Shown here piece after piece: positions 16,618 to 24,844 of a DNA stretch of 64,000 bases. Position 1 is the first letter of the stretch; each line of letters starts with the position of its first letter. The notes under the pieces are model-generated. The model was given only the letters and a program-made list of their open reading frames with translations. It was not told the origin of the DNA and did not search any database. This DNA is from JAWCQZ01 sp038869515 [NCBI: Halobacteria archaeon] (GTDB lineage: Archaea > Halobacteriota > Syntropharchaeia > JACQPP01): positions 24,479 to 88,478 of the forward strand of contig JAWCQZ010000007.1 in NCBI GenBank assembly GCA_038869515.1, given 5' to 3'. A program made the position numbers and the translations under genes.

Positions 16618-18717
16618 CTACTTCCGGAGGAGTTCCACCATCTTCTCCGGGTCGGTCACGGGCATCTCGCAGGCGAAGTCGGCGCAGACGCAGGCGGTCG
16701 CCTTGCCCCCCACCGCCTTCAGGTCCCGGGTGTAGGGGGCGAGTCGGGCGATGGCCGGGTCGGACTCGTCGGAGGGCCGGAAGAGCGCGACCATTCGGGG
16801 AGCGAACTCCTTCCGGAGAGCCTCGACCATGGCGCGGGTGTCGGGGGCGCCGGGCTTTCCGACGATGACAACCTCCCGGACCGGACCTGTCGCGAAATCC
16901 ACCGCGCACATGAGCATCGCGTGGGCCGCCGGCGTCGGCCGGACGGTGGCCGAGAAGGCGCGCCCGATGGCGGCCGCCCTGCCCTCCAGGGCGGCGTCCC
17001 CGGTCAGCCGCGCGAGGCGCAGGAGGTTGAGCATCGCCACCGAGTTGGCCGAGGGGATGGCGCCGTCGTGAATTTCCTTGGTGCGGGCGATGAGCGGCTC
17101 CGCGTCCGAGGCGGCGAGGAAAAATCCCCCGTCCGCGGGGTCCCAGAAGCGTTCGATGAAATCGCGGTTGAGCCGCAGTGCCTCCTCCAGCCAGCGGGCC
17201 TCGAAGGTGGCCTCGTAGAGTTCGATGAGGCCCCAGACCAGGAATGCGTAGTCCTCGGCTGTCCCCGGGATGGCCGCTTCGCCGCTCCGATATCTGTGGA
17301 GAAGGCGCCCCCGGGAGTCCCGCATCTTCGACAAAACGAACTCCGCAGCCCGGGTGGCGGTGCCGACGTGGGCGCTCCCGGAGTTCCCATGTGCCTGGGC
17401 GGCCCGCGCGAAGGCCGCAATCATGAGGCCGTTCCAGTCGGCCAGGACCTTGTCGTCGCGCAGCGGCCGGACCCGCCGGCTCCGCGCCGCGAAGAGCCGC
17501 TTGCGGACCGACTCCAGCCTCTCCCGCAGGGCGGAGGCCGGGAGCCCGAGGGCGGGGGCGAGTTCTTCGGGCGGCTTCGCGAGGAAGAGGATGTTGCCTC
17601 CACTGCGGTTGCCTGTGGCTTCCTCGATGAAGTTGCCCCCGGATTCGGCGTTCCACGCTTTCGCCGCGAACTCCGCGTCGCTGGCACCCAGGACCTCCCT
17701 CATCTCCGCGACGGTCCAGAGGTAGAATTTCCCCTCCTCGCCCTCGCTGTCGGCGTCCTCGGCCGAGTAGAAGCCGCCCTCCGGGGAGGTCATGTCGCGC
17801 AGGACGTATTCGAAAATCTCCTCCGCGACCCTGCGGAACTCCTCCTTGCGGGTGGCCTGGAACGCCTCCGTGCAGGCCATCGCGAGGAGCGCCTGGTCGT
17901 AGAGCATCTTCTCGAAGTGGGGCACGAGCCACTCCGCGTCGGTCGAGTAGCGGTGGAAGCCGAACCCGACGTGGTCGTAAACGCCGCCCATCCGCATCGC
18001 CCGGAGAGTGCGCTCGACCATGTCGAGCGCCCCGGGGTTCCCGGTGCGCTTCCAGTGGCGGAGGAGGAAGAGGAGGTTGTGAGGCGAAGGGAACTTGGGC
18101 GCCGTCCCGAAGCCGCCGTTCACCTCGTCGAACCGTCGGGCGAGTTGCTCGCAGGCGGCGTCGAGCACGTCGGGCCCCAAATCGGCCCCGGGAGGGGCCT
18201 TCGAAGAGTCCCGGAGGGCCTGCGCAATCTGTTCCGCCGACTCGAGCAGCTGCGGCCGCTGCTTCCGCCACATCTCGCGGATGCGGGGGACCAGTTCGAG
18301 CATGCCCATGCGGCCGAATCGGGCGCTCTTCGGGATGTAGGTCGCCGCGAAGAAGGGCCTGCCGTCCGGGGCCATCACAATCGTCAGGGGCCAGCCGCCG
18401 CTGCCGGTGGCCATCTGGCAGACCGACATGTAGAGCGCGTCGATGTCGGGCCGCTCCTCCCGGTCCACCTTGATGCTCACGAAGGCGTCGTTCATCGCTT
18501 TCGCCACCTCGGGGTCCTCGAACGACTCCTTCTCCATCACGTGGCACCAGTGGCAGGTGGAGTAGCCGATGGAGAGGAAGACGGGCTTGTCCTCGCGCCG
18601 GGCTTTCTCGAACGCCTCGGGGCCCCAGGGGAACCAGTCCACCGGGTTGCGGGCGTGCTGGAGGAGGTAGGGGGACTGCTCCTTCGCGAGACGGTTGGGC
18701 TTTCCCTTCGAGTCCAT
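16618..18717 (-). CDS. Thioredoxin-fold protein of the YyaL/SPATA20 family (DUF255)
   Basis: The 699-residue protein opens with the family signature [20 protein letters not shown], followed by a thioredoxin-like domain with CHWCH (C55, C58) and then a long alpha/alpha-barrel region related to N-acylglucosamine epimerase folds. The family is widespread, about 650-700 residues long, and its biochemical role is not settled. No signal peptide, so it is cytoplasmic. It starts 25 bases after the preceding divergent promoter region (GGGGCCCTATTATTACC lies upstream on the minus strand), and appears to be monocistronic. Confidence 0.9.
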   Translation of the reverse strand: MDSKGKPNRLAKEQSPYLLQHARNPVDWFPWGPEAFEKARREDKPVFLSIGYSTCHWCHVMEKESFEDPEVAKAMNDAFVSIKVDREERPDIDALYMSVCQMATGSGGWPLTIVMAPDGRPFFAATYIPKSARFGRMGMLELVPRIREMWRKQRPQLLESAEQIAQALRDSSKAPPGADLGPDVLDAACEQLARRFDEVNGGFGTAPKFPSPHNLLFLLRHWKRTGNPGALDMVERTLRAMRMGGVYDHVGFGFHRYSTDAEWLVPHFEKMLYDQALLAMACTEAFQATRKEEFRRVAEEIFEYVLRDMTSPEGGFYSAEDADSEGEEGKFYLWTVAEMREVLGASDAEFAAKAWNAESGGNFIEEATGNRSGGNILFLAKPPEELAPALGLPASALRERLESVRKRLFAARSRRVRPLRDDKVLADWNGLMIAAFARAAQAHGNSGSAHVGTATRAAEFVLSKMRDSRGRLLHRYRSGEAAIPGTAEDYAFLVWGLIELYEATFEARWLEEALRLNRDFIERFWDPADGGFFLAASDAEPLIARTKEIHDGAIPSANSVAMLNLLRLARLTGDAALEGRAAAIGRAFSATVRPTPAAHAMLMCAVDFATGPVREVVIVGKPGAPDTRAMVEALRKEFAPRMVALFRPSDESDPAIARLAPYTRDLKAVGGKATACVCADFACEMPVTDPEKMVELLRK

Positions 18718-18742
18718 GGAGAACCTGTATGGGGCCCTATTA

Positions 18743-19114
18743 TTACCTGACCCACTCGACTCCGAGCCACCCCTGGAACTCGACAGCCCCCGTCAGGAAC
18801 CGCATCCCGTGCTCCAGAGCGTAGGTGTATCCTAAAGCATCCACGTACGAGAGCCTGCGGCCGGTGGCCCCCTTCCGCTCCAGCCGGAGCCGGGCGGCCC
18901 CCTTGAGAACCCCATCCGAGAACTCGACCGCGTTCTGCCGGTGGTTCCCGAAGCAGAGCTCCGCGAGGTCCTCGCGGCCCTCCTGGAGGAAGACATAGTA
19001 CGCCTCCAGGAGATTCCAGGTGGAGGTCCGGCCTCGGGCCTCCCGATAGGGGCGATAGTTCGGGTTTCCTTTCGCCAACTCGATGATTGCGTAGCTGTCC
19101 AAATAATACTCCAT
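18743..19114 (-). CDS. VapC-type PIN-domain ribonuclease toxin
   Basis: The 123 residues hold the PIN acidic residues D6 ([11 protein letters not shown]), E37 (WNLLEAYY) and D92 (SYVDALGY); the usual fourth Asp is replaced by E112 (TGAVEFQG). PIN toxins cleave RNA, often tRNA, when freed from their antitoxin. The ATG follows the stop of the AbrB-type gene directly (TGAATG), so both are made from one message. Length is typical of VapC. Confidence 0.85.
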   Translation of the reverse strand: MEYYLDSYAIIELAKGNPNYRPYREARGRTSTWNLLEAYYVFLQEGREDLAELCFGNHRQNAVEFSDGVLKGAARLRLERKGATGRRLSYVDALGYTYALEHGMRFLTGAVEFQGWLGVEWVR

Positions 19115-19327
19115 TCAATCCCGCTCGGTTCGGGCCTTGCGGATGAGTTCTCCGGTCGGGGTGTCGCTCTTGAACTTCCCCCAGATGTCGGACCAATCCA
19201 TCTTCTCCGGGATGGAGACACGAACCCTCCGGTTCACGCGGATTCCCAGCCGCCGCACCACGTCCTTCGGGATGATGATGCCCACGCTGGACCCGATGCG
19301 GCGCGGGGTCGCCTCGAACTCAGCCAT
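19115..19327 (-). CDS. AbrB/SpoVT-type antitoxin
   Basis: The 70-residue product has the swapped-hairpin DNA-binding motif RRIGSSVGIIIPKDVVRRLG at its N terminus and a charged C-terminal tail that would wrap the toxin. It precedes the PIN gene with no gap. It would repress its own promoter at 19328-19375, where an AT-rich region contains a TATA box and an imperfect inverted repeat. Confidence 0.88.
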   Translation of the reverse strand: MAEFEATPRRIGSSVGIIIPKDVVRRLGIRVNRRVRVSIPEKMDWSDIWGKFKSDTPTGELIRKARTERD

Positions 19328-19375
19328 AGTTTAACTCAGTAAAACTTTAGTTATATAAAATTTACGGTCGCTCAG
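19328..19375 (-). promoter_or_regulatory. Promoter and possible operator of the AbrB-PIN module
   Basis: On the minus strand ATTTTATATAAC gives a TATA box about 30 bases before the ATG at 19327. Between them AACTAAAGTT and AGTTAAAC form an imperfect inverted repeat that could bind the AbrB-type protein. The insertion sequence begins a few bases further upstream, and so interrupts whatever lay beyond. Confidence 0.5.
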
Positions 19376-19381
19376 ATGTAG

Positions 19382-21149
19382 CGTAGGTTTTGCACTATTT
19401 AAACCCCCTCCTCCACCTCCGGCAGTCTTCCGCCCTCCGCCATATTGAACACCTCCACCAGGGTCCTTGTCCTCTCGTCCAGCCCGGCCAGCCTCCGGTG
19501 GACCTGCACCACCTCCCCCTCACGGACCACGATGTGGACCGCCTTCAGCCTCTCCAGGAGCCCCATGGCCTCCTCCACGCTCATGCCGGTGTCGCTCCTC
19601 TGGAGTTTCATCCGCAGGATGGAGCGCAGCTGGTAGGCCAGGGCGCAGACGAAGATGTGGCCGATGACGTGCTCCCGGGTCCTCACGTACATGGGGTGGA
19701 GCCCGAGGACGCTCTTGAGGGTTCGGATGGCCTTCTCCACTTGGTCCCGCGTGCGGTATGATTCCACCACCTCTTTTTCGCTGAGGTCCAGCTCGGTGGT
19801 GACGAAGACCGTGTAGCCGTCGTATTCCCCGGCCTCTTTCAGGAGCGGTGTCCTCTCCACCTCGAATCCGAATCCCTCCTTGTGGCCCTGGACCTGGAGG
19901 TAGCGGGTGGCCCGGTGTCTCCGCAGGATGTGGCCGATCTTCCCGTCCCGCTGTTTCCTCGACGCGACTTCGCCCTTCTCCACGGCCTCCTGGAGCCGCC
20001 GCAGTTCCTCCTCGGCCTTCTCGACCCGCCCCATTCTCTCCCCCCGGTTGGCCTCGGCCACTCCGGGGCTCCAGGCCACCACATACTTCCTCCGGCCGCG
20101 GACGACGGAGGCGGCCACCTCCCCATCCCCCACGGGGGTCCACTGCCCCCGGGGGGCCGCGATCTCTTTGAGGAGTCCGGTGGACTTGATGTCGGCCCGC
20201 AGGGCCACCAGGTAGCGCTCCTTTTTGCGGTCCATGTAGTCGAGGTTCGCCCGGGTGGCCATGCCGCGGTCCACCACCCGAGGGGCGTCCAATCCGAACT
20301 CCCGCGCCAATGTGCGGTCCACGGGCTTGAGGCTCTTGGCGTCGCTGCGGTTGCCCGGCCAGACCCGGTGGGTCACCAGGACACCTTTCTGGTCCACGAC
20401 GAAGGCCACCACCACCTGGGGCCGGTCGGGGCGGTGGTCCCGGCTGTGGCCGTACTCCGCCAGGACGCACTCCTCCCCCTCGAAGTAGGTGGAGGTGATG
20501 TCGATGTCGAGGCGCTCGCACTCGTATCCGTAGGCTCGCCGGATGTTCTCGTAGAGGGCCGCCTGCATCGGCACCGTGTGCTCGGGCTGGAGGTGGTCCA
20601 GGGCCCGGAGGACCACCCAGTAGGTGAACTCCCCCGGTGGCATCTGGAGGAAGAAGGGGAGGCTGCTCCGCCTGTACCAGTCGGGGAGCTGAAGGCAGCT
20701 GGAGGGGTCGCAGTTCCGGGCGATGGCCATCGCCTCCACCACCCGGCCGAGGTCGGGGCCTCCGCCCTTCGCGCCCAGGCGGTCCACCACGCCCACGAGA
20801 CCAATTTCTTCGCAGACCCGGTGGAGGGCCAGCTCGGGGCCGTAGGTGTAGACCTCCTCGACCGACAACTGGGAGACGGGGGATGGGAGCTTGTAGCCGA
20901 GGGAGAGGAGGATGGCGTGGAACTTCGAGAGGAGGAGGGGGCCTCCGAGGCGGGAGAGTTTCTGTTCGAGTTCCAGGCGCCCGGCCTCGGTCAGGGCGTC
21001 CAGTCGGCCCAGGTTGAGGAGGGTCTCCTGGACGACCCTGTTTTCCCTACGGGGCTATCGGCACCGAAAACCGCAATGCGGCGCCATTACGCCATCCCCG
21101 AAAGGGGCCTCTCTCCCTACCCCACGGTATTTAAGCTGCAAAACCTACG
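19382..21149 (-). mobile_element. IS1634-like insertion sequence, about 1.77 kb
   Basis: Thirteen-base perfect terminal inverted repeats, CGTAGGTTTTGCA at 19382 and its complement at 21137-21149, enclose one transposase gene that fills the element. The size suits the IS1634 family of the IS4 superfamily. I could not settle a target duplication; TGTA occurs on both sides but one base out of register. The right end abuts a PR-B repeat, whose other copy at 39398 starts with the same GTGTAAGG. Confidence 0.85.
19399..20868 (-). CDS. IS1634/IS4-type DDE transposase, N-terminal region interrupted by an amber codon
   Basis: From the TTG at 20868 the product is 489 residues. The catalytic triad is visible: D in LDIDITSTYFEG, D in RVVDRGMATRANLD and E in YRTRDQVEKAIRTLK, which fits the IS4 signature Y(2)R(3)E(6)K exactly. 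The same frame is open for about 62 codons upstream (RVVQETLLNLGRLDALTEAG, which looks like the start region of IS1634 transposases) and reaches an ATG at 21087, but a TAG at 21055-21057 interrupts it at codon 11. The intact transposase therefore probably began at 21087, and this copy is either damaged or read through. Confidence 0.85.
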   Translation of the reverse strand: MSVEEVYTYGPELALHRVCEEIGLVGVVDRLGAKGGGPDLGRVVEAMAIARNCDPSSCLQLPDWYRRSSLPFFLQMPPGEFTYWVVLRALDHLQPEHTVPMQAALYENIRRAYGYECERLDIDITSTYFEGEECVLAEYGHSRDHRPDRPQVVVAFVVDQKGVLVTHRVWPGNRSDAKSLKPVDRTLAREFGLDAPRVVDRGMATRANLDYMDRKKERYLVALRADIKSTGLLKEIAAPRGQWTPVGDGEVAASVVRGRRKYVVAWSPGVAEANRGERMGRVEKAEEELRRLQEAVEKGEVASRKQRDGKIGHILRRHRATRYLQVQGHKEGFGFEVERTPLLKEAGEYDGYTVFVTTELDLSEKEVVESYRTRDQVEKAIRTLKSVLGLHPMYVRTREHVIGHIFVCALAYQLRSILRMKLQRSDTGMSVEEAMGLLERLKAVHIVVREGEVVQVHRRLAGLDERTRTLVEVFNMAEGGRLPEVEEGV

Positions 21150-21308
21150 TGTAAGGAAATTATAGCGCGGAACCCTGCCCTCCGCTCGCGCTTCGCGCTC
21201 GCTTCGGGCGGGTTCCGCGAGGGCCGACCCCCGGGACTCCGTGTGCGGGGGAGGCCCCGGGGGTGGACCTGCCGCTTTCCGCGCGGGCAGAGCCCGCGCG
21301 GAAAGCGG
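21150..21308 (+). repeat. PR-B dispersed repeat with a 17-bp GC hairpin
   Basis: The element starts TGTAAGGAAATTATAGCGCG next to the insertion sequence and continues through CGGGCGGGTTCCGCGAGGGCC to a hairpin at 21272-21308: CCGCTTTCCGCGCGGGC, loop AGA, and the exact complement. Copies lie at 39398-39552 and, inverted, at 63780-63897. The hairpin lies 8 bases beyond the bcp stop and could end that transcript. Confidence 0.85.
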
Positions 21309-21315
21309 CCTATGT

Positions 21316-21768
21316 TCAGAGTTCCTTCAAAATCCTCAATGCCTCGGAGACGTGCTTCTTCGGATTGAACTGCGAGTCGAACACGTGCCGCACCACGCCC
21401 TTCGTGTCAATGACGTAGGTCACCCGCCCCGGCAACAGCCCCATGGTGGGCGGCACGCCGTAGAGTTTCCGGACCTGCGCCCCGCGATCGCTCAGGAGAG
21501 TGAAGGGCAGGTGGTGGCGCTCGGCGAACCGCCGGTGGGACTCCTCGGAGTCGCTGCTCACCCCGATGACCTCCGCCCCCGCCTCCTTGAACGCCTCGTA
21601 GGAGTCCCGGAAGGCGCACGCCTCGGCGGTGCAGCCGGGGGTCTCGTCCTTGGGGTAGAAGTAGAGGACGACCGGCTTCTTTCCGGCGAAGTCCTTCAGG
21701 CGGACCTTTTTCCCGGCGGCGTCGGGGAGGTCGAAGTCGGGTGCGGGGTCGCCGGTCTTTGCGGCCAT
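21316..21768 (-). CDS. bcp: Peroxiredoxin of the Bcp/PrxQ family
   Basis: The 150-residue thiol peroxidase has the peroxidatic cysteine C46 in PKDETPGCTAEACAF, with the resolving cysteine C51 five residues later as in Bcp/PrxQ enzymes. It reduces hydrogen peroxide and organic hydroperoxides, taking electrons from thioredoxin. Length is normal and there is no signal peptide. A role in oxidant defence fits the aerobic respiratory operon nearby. It appears to be a single-gene unit, with a PR-B hairpin just beyond its stop. Confidence 0.95.
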   Translation of the reverse strand: MAAKTGDPAPDFDLPDAAGKKVRLKDFAGKKPVVLYFYPKDETPGCTAEACAFRDSYEAFKEAGAEVIGVSSDSEESHRRFAERHHLPFTLLSDRGAQVRKLYGVPPTMGLLPGRVTYVIDTKGVVRHVFDSQFNPKKHVSEALRILKEL

Positions 21769-21843
21769 CCCTCTACCGGGGTTTCGGACTAAAAAACTAT
21801 CGGCGCGGCGCTATCGCCGTCGCCGCGGCATAGGGATAGATTT

Positions 21844-21872
21844 ATAACTCACTATGGGCAGTTATAATCAAC
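21844..21872 (+). promoter_or_regulatory. Promoter of the vapBC pair
   Basis: TTTATAAC at about 21850 is followed by a second, similar TTATAA at 21863, each flanked by C/T-rich bases. The first lies about 25 bases before the antitoxin ATG at 21874. The duplicated AT-rich motif may also form the operator. Confidence 0.5.
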
Positions 21873-21873
21873 A

Positions 21874-22098
21874 ATGGCAACGACAATCAGTGTGACCGAG
21901 CGGCTCAAGTCGCGGCTGGAACGGCTGAAGGTCCACCCTCGGGAAACCTACGGCGAGGTCATCGAGCGGATGATGACTCAGCGCCCGCCCCTTCCGCGTG
22001 AGGAGCTCCTGAAAAAACTGGACCGCATCCGAGAAAGGAACAGCGGAGTCCACTTCGAATCGACCCGGCTGATTCGGGAGATGCGGGACAGCGAATGA
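21874..22098 (+). CDS. vapB: VapB-type antitoxin
   Basis: The 74 residues begin MATTISVTERLKSRLERLK, typical of short archaeal VapB antitoxins with an N-terminal dimerisation and DNA-binding part, and end in a charged toxin-binding tail (FESTRLIREMRDSE). The stop overlaps the VapC ATG by ATGA. It neutralises the adjacent PIN toxin and probably represses the shared promoter. Confidence 0.85.
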   Translation: MATTISVTERLKSRLERLKVHPRETYGEVIERMMTQRPPLPREELLKKLDRIRERNSGVHFESTRLIREMRDSE

Positions 22099-22478
22099 TC
22101 GTAGACAGCAGCGTGGCGGTCAAGTGGCTGGTTCAGGAGCCCCGGAGCGAGGCGGCCGACTCCATCCTCCGGGCGGGGGAGTCTCTCCACGCACCCGACC
22201 TTTTGGTCTACGAGGTGGGGAACGCGCTCCTGAAGCACCCCAAGGCGTCGCCGGAGGATCTGGAGACGCTCGCAGAGATTGGAATCCGGTTTCATCCCCC
22301 TGAGCCCGATGGGACTTTCCGGGTCGCCCGGGCCCAGCGGGTCACGTTCTACGACGCCGCCTTCCTCCACCTCGCCCGCAGACTGGGAGAGACCCTTGTG
22401 ACCGATGACGAAGCCCTGCACCGGAAAGCGAGAGGCTCTTTTCCGGTGCGGTTGCTGAAAGAGTGGCGAAGTTTTTAA
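22095..22478 (+). CDS. vapC: VapC-type PIN-domain toxin
   Basis: The 127-residue protein has the full PIN acidic set: D4 (MIVDSSVAVKWL), E40 (LLVYEVGNAL), D87 (TFYDAAFLHLA) and D104/D105 (LVTDDEAL). It should be an active ribonuclease when not bound by VapB. It is in the same message as its antitoxin. The next gene, the oxidase subunit III gene, starts 68 bases downstream after a likely promoter (AAGTTTTTAAAACC). Confidence 0.9.
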   Translation: MIVDSSVAVKWLVQEPRSEAADSILRAGESLHAPDLLVYEVGNALLKHPKASPEDLETLAEIGIRFHPPEPDGTFRVARAQRVTFYDAAFLHLARRLGETLVTDDEALHRKARGSFPVRLLKEWRSF

Positions 22479-22545
22479 AACCCATCCATCCTTTGGCCCC
22501 CATGCAGCCAAGCGGTCGCCGCCCGGCGCCCCGGGGGGGACGCTG

Positions 22546-23484
22546 ATGCCGGAGCCCTCGCACGGGACGGCGGAGGCCCCGCACGCCGAAGAGCACCACG
22601 GCAGCCTCTGGCCCCTCCTCCTCGCCCTCGGGGGCGCCTTCGGGGTCGCCGGGTTCGCCGTCGGGCCCCTCGGCGGGGCTTGGGCCAACGCGCCGGGCCT
22701 CGGTGCCACCGCCATCGGCGCCCTCCTCTTCTTCATCGGCCGGAGGCACGAGGGGTGGTCCCGCCTCACTTTCGGGGGTGTCTTCGTCGCCTTCGTCGGG
22801 CTCCTCGTCGGCTTCGGACCCTTCGCGGTCGCCATCGCCATCTTCGGGACCGGCTTCGCCAGGTGGCTCGCCGACGACCTCCACGAGAGGTTCCACGGGC
22901 CCGCGGTGGAGGTGGGGGCCGAGCCATTCCCCCACGTCGAGAACCGCAAACTCGGGATGTGGCTCCTCATCGCGTCTGAAATCCTGCTCTTCAGCGGCCT
23001 CATCGGGACCTACATCATGTACCGGGTGCGCCACCCCGAGTTGCCCAATGCGTTCGAGCAGAAGATGCTCGACCCCCTCATCGGCGGGCTCGAGACCTAC
23101 GTGCTCCTCACCAGCAGCCTCGCGCTGGTCCTGGCGCTCCACTACGCCCACGAGTCCCGGAGGCGGGCCACGGCGGCCTGGCTCGGGGTGACCCTCGCCC
23201 TGGGGCTCTCCTTCCTGGTCATCAAATCCTTCGACTGGAACCACATCATCCACGAGGGGTTCGCACCGGGAAAGGGGCTGATTCCCACCCTATTCTTCAC
23301 CATCACCGGGACCCACGGCGCCCACGTCATCGGAGGGTGCGTGGGGCTCTCCTACCTGCTGTTCAAAGTGCTGAAGGGGGGGCTGATGGGAGCGAAGGCC
23401 GCCACGATCGAGTACTTCGGCATCTACTGGCACTTCGTGGACATCGTGTGGGTCTTCCTCTTCCCGCTGTTCTACCTGCTATGA
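22546..23484 (+). CDS. coxC: Haem-copper oxidase subunit III
   Basis: This 312-residue membrane protein has a variable N-terminal half with about three helices, then the conserved core: RKLGMWLLIASEILLFSGLI, with the Glu of helix III (SEILLFSG), and GTHGAHVIGG, and it ends in WHFVDIVWVFLFPLFYLL. Subunit III stabilises proton uptake by subunit I and has no redox centre. TTTTTAAAACCCATCC about 50-70 bases upstream provides a TATA box. It opens the oxidase cluster; a repeat-rich 216-bp gap separates it from the next gene. Confidence 0.93.
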   Translation: MPEPSHGTAEAPHAEEHHGSLWPLLLALGGAFGVAGFAVGPLGGAWANAPGLGATAIGALLFFIGRRHEGWSRLTFGGVFVAFVGLLVGFGPFAVAIAIFGTGFARWLADDLHERFHGPAVEVGAEPFPHVENRKLGMWLLIASEILLFSGLIGTYIMYRVRHPELPNAFEQKMLDPLIGGLETYVLLTSSLALVLALHYAHESRRRATAAWLGVTLALGLSFLVIKSFDWNHIIHEGFAPGKGLIPTLFFTITGTHGAHVIGGCVGLSYLLFKVLKGGLMGAKAATIEYFGIYWHFVDIVWVFLFPLFYLL

Positions 23485-23535
23485 GTTCTATTCCGCGCTC
23501 GGCTCGCTCACTCCGTTCGCTCGCCTCGCGCGGGC

Positions 23536-23692
23536 GCAGAACTCCGGCCCTCGCTACGCTCGGGCCGAGTTCTGCGGGGTCGCCATCAATGGCAACCCCC
23601 GCAGAACCCGCCCGGAGCGAGCGCGCGCAGCGCGCGAGCGGAGGGCGGGTTCTGCGCCCGGCCCGAGCGACCGAAGGGAGCGAGGGCCGGAG
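23536..23692. repeat. PR-E palindromic repeat cluster within the oxidase operon
   Basis: Three long hairpins stand in tandem: GCAGAACTC/GAGTTCTGC around a GGCCC/GGGCC stem (23536-23575); GCAGAACCCGCCC/GGGCGGGTTCTGC (23601-23656); and CGGCCC/GGGCCG (from about 23659). They fill the gap between subunit III and the next gene. A related single copy lies at 62722-62777. The arms resemble the first hairpin of PR-A. They may limit read-through or stabilise the 3' end of the subunit III message. Confidence 0.75.
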
Positions 23693-23700
23693 GAGAAAAG

Positions 23701-24447
23701 ATGACTGAAACCTCCCATCCCGAAACCCGCGTCGGAATGAAAGCCCGGGGCTACTCCATCATCTTCCTCGTCCTCGTGGCGGTGACCCTCGCCTCCCTCC
23801 TCACCGGCGAAATCCTCTTCGCCCGGAACACCCCCGATTCGACGATCCGGACCGGCATCATCCTCGGAGTCTCCACCCTCAAGGCCCTCCTCATCGTGAT
23901 GTTCTACATGCACCTGAAGTTCGAGTCCCGCCCGGTCCAAATCGTCGCCGCCGTTCCCGTCCTCTTCCTCGCCATCCTGATGATCATGCTGAGCGCATTC
24001 CCGAACCCCTCGGTGGGCGGCACTCCCGGGACCTCGCCCGGGGGGCACGGGGACGGGCCCGAGGTCGCCCCGGCGGGCGGCGGCGCCGAAGCGGCCCATC
24101 CGCCCGCGGGAGCGGCGGAACCGTCGGGGGAGTCCCGGGTCGCGGCCGGCGAAGCGCTGTTCAAGGGGAAGGGCATCGCGACGCCCTGCTCCGCCTGCCA
24201 CTCCGCGGGAGCGGAGCGGGTCCTCGGACCGGGCCTCAAGGGCGTCGGGGCCAAGGGGGAGGCCTACATCCGGGAGGCCATCGTCAACCCGGGCGCGCAA
24301 ATCGCTGAGGGGACGCCCCCCTACATGGACGTCATGCCCAAGACCTTCGCCAAGGAGCTGTGCGGGAAGGAGACCCTGAACCCCGCCGCCGTGGCCGGGT
24401 GCCAGAAGTTGGACGACCTGGTGGCCTACCTGGTGAGCCTCAAATGA
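23701..24447 (+). CDS. Oxidase subunit IV fused to a cytochrome c domain
   Basis: The 248-residue protein has three membrane helices (about 18-40, 53-72, 79-98), including KALLIVMFYMHLKFE typical of prokaryotic subunit IV. A long Pro/Gly/Ala linker (100-145) leads to a class I cytochrome c domain with CSACH (C163, C166, H167) and M212 (DVMPKTF) as the likely sixth haem ligand. C221 and C234 may form a disulphide outside. The domain should face outward and pass electrons to the CuA site of subunit II. It needs a haem c attachment system that is not in this window. Confidence 0.85.
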   Translation: MTETSHPETRVGMKARGYSIIFLVLVAVTLASLLTGEILFARNTPDSTIRTGIILGVSTLKALLIVMFYMHLKFESRPVQIVAAVPVLFLAILMIMLSAFPNPSVGGTPGTSPGGHGDGPEVAPAGGGAEAAHPPAGAAEPSGESRVAAGEALFKGKGIATPCSACHSAGAERVLGPGLKGVGAKGEAYIREAIVNPGAQIAEGTPPYMDVMPKTFAKELCGKETLNPAAVAGCQKLDDLVAYLVSLK

Positions 24448-24498
24448 CAGCAAGTTCCCGGGCGCCATATTTTAAACGGGCGGGGGGAGAGGTGCCCC

Positions 24499-24837
24499 AT
24501 GCCCCCTCTCCTCGCCGCCGCGGCGGGCCCGCCGTGGGCCAGCGCGGTCATCATCGCGGCCTCGGCGGCGTGCTACGTCTTCCTGGTCCTGCTGCCCCTC
24601 TACTTCAAGGACCGGGGCTCGGCGGCGCAGCCCGACCCCCGCGCGGCGAACCTGCGGACGGCGGCGCTGCTGCTCCTCGTCGTGGGCGTCTTCCTGACCG
24701 CCTTCACCGCGGGCATCCGGTTCGCCTACAGCCCCGGCGCGGCATCCATCCTGGGCATCGAGGCGGCCGCCTACTTCGCTGCGGCGACGGCGGTGCTCCT
24801 GGCGGCCAGGCGCAGGGCCGTGAAGAGTCAGGGGTGA
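24499..24837 (+). CDS. Small membrane protein in the oxidase operon
   Basis: The 112 residues form three hydrophobic helices (about 14-34, 54-74, 84-105) joined by short polar loops. No family recognised. Its place between the cytochrome c fusion gene and subunit II suggests an accessory or assembly subunit of the oxidase. TTTTAAACGGGCGG about 30 bases upstream gives a possible internal promoter. The next gene begins 8 bases after its stop. Confidence 0.7.
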   Translation: MPPLLAAAAGPPWASAVIIAASAACYVFLVLLPLYFKDRGSAAQPDPRAANLRTAALLLLVVGVFLTAFTAGIRFAYSPGAASILGIEAAAYFAAATAVLLAARRRAVKSQG

Positions 24838-24844
24838 AACCGGC

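Noticed and set aside
21055-21057. Reading the TAG codon as pyrrolysine
   Set aside because: No pyl genes or pyrrolysine-type methyltransferases are in the window; a single amber codon in a transposon is more simply a mutation.
19377-21153. TGTA on both sides of the insertion sequence as a target duplication
   Set aside because: The copies are out of register by one base relative to the inverted repeats, and four bases are too few to be convincing.
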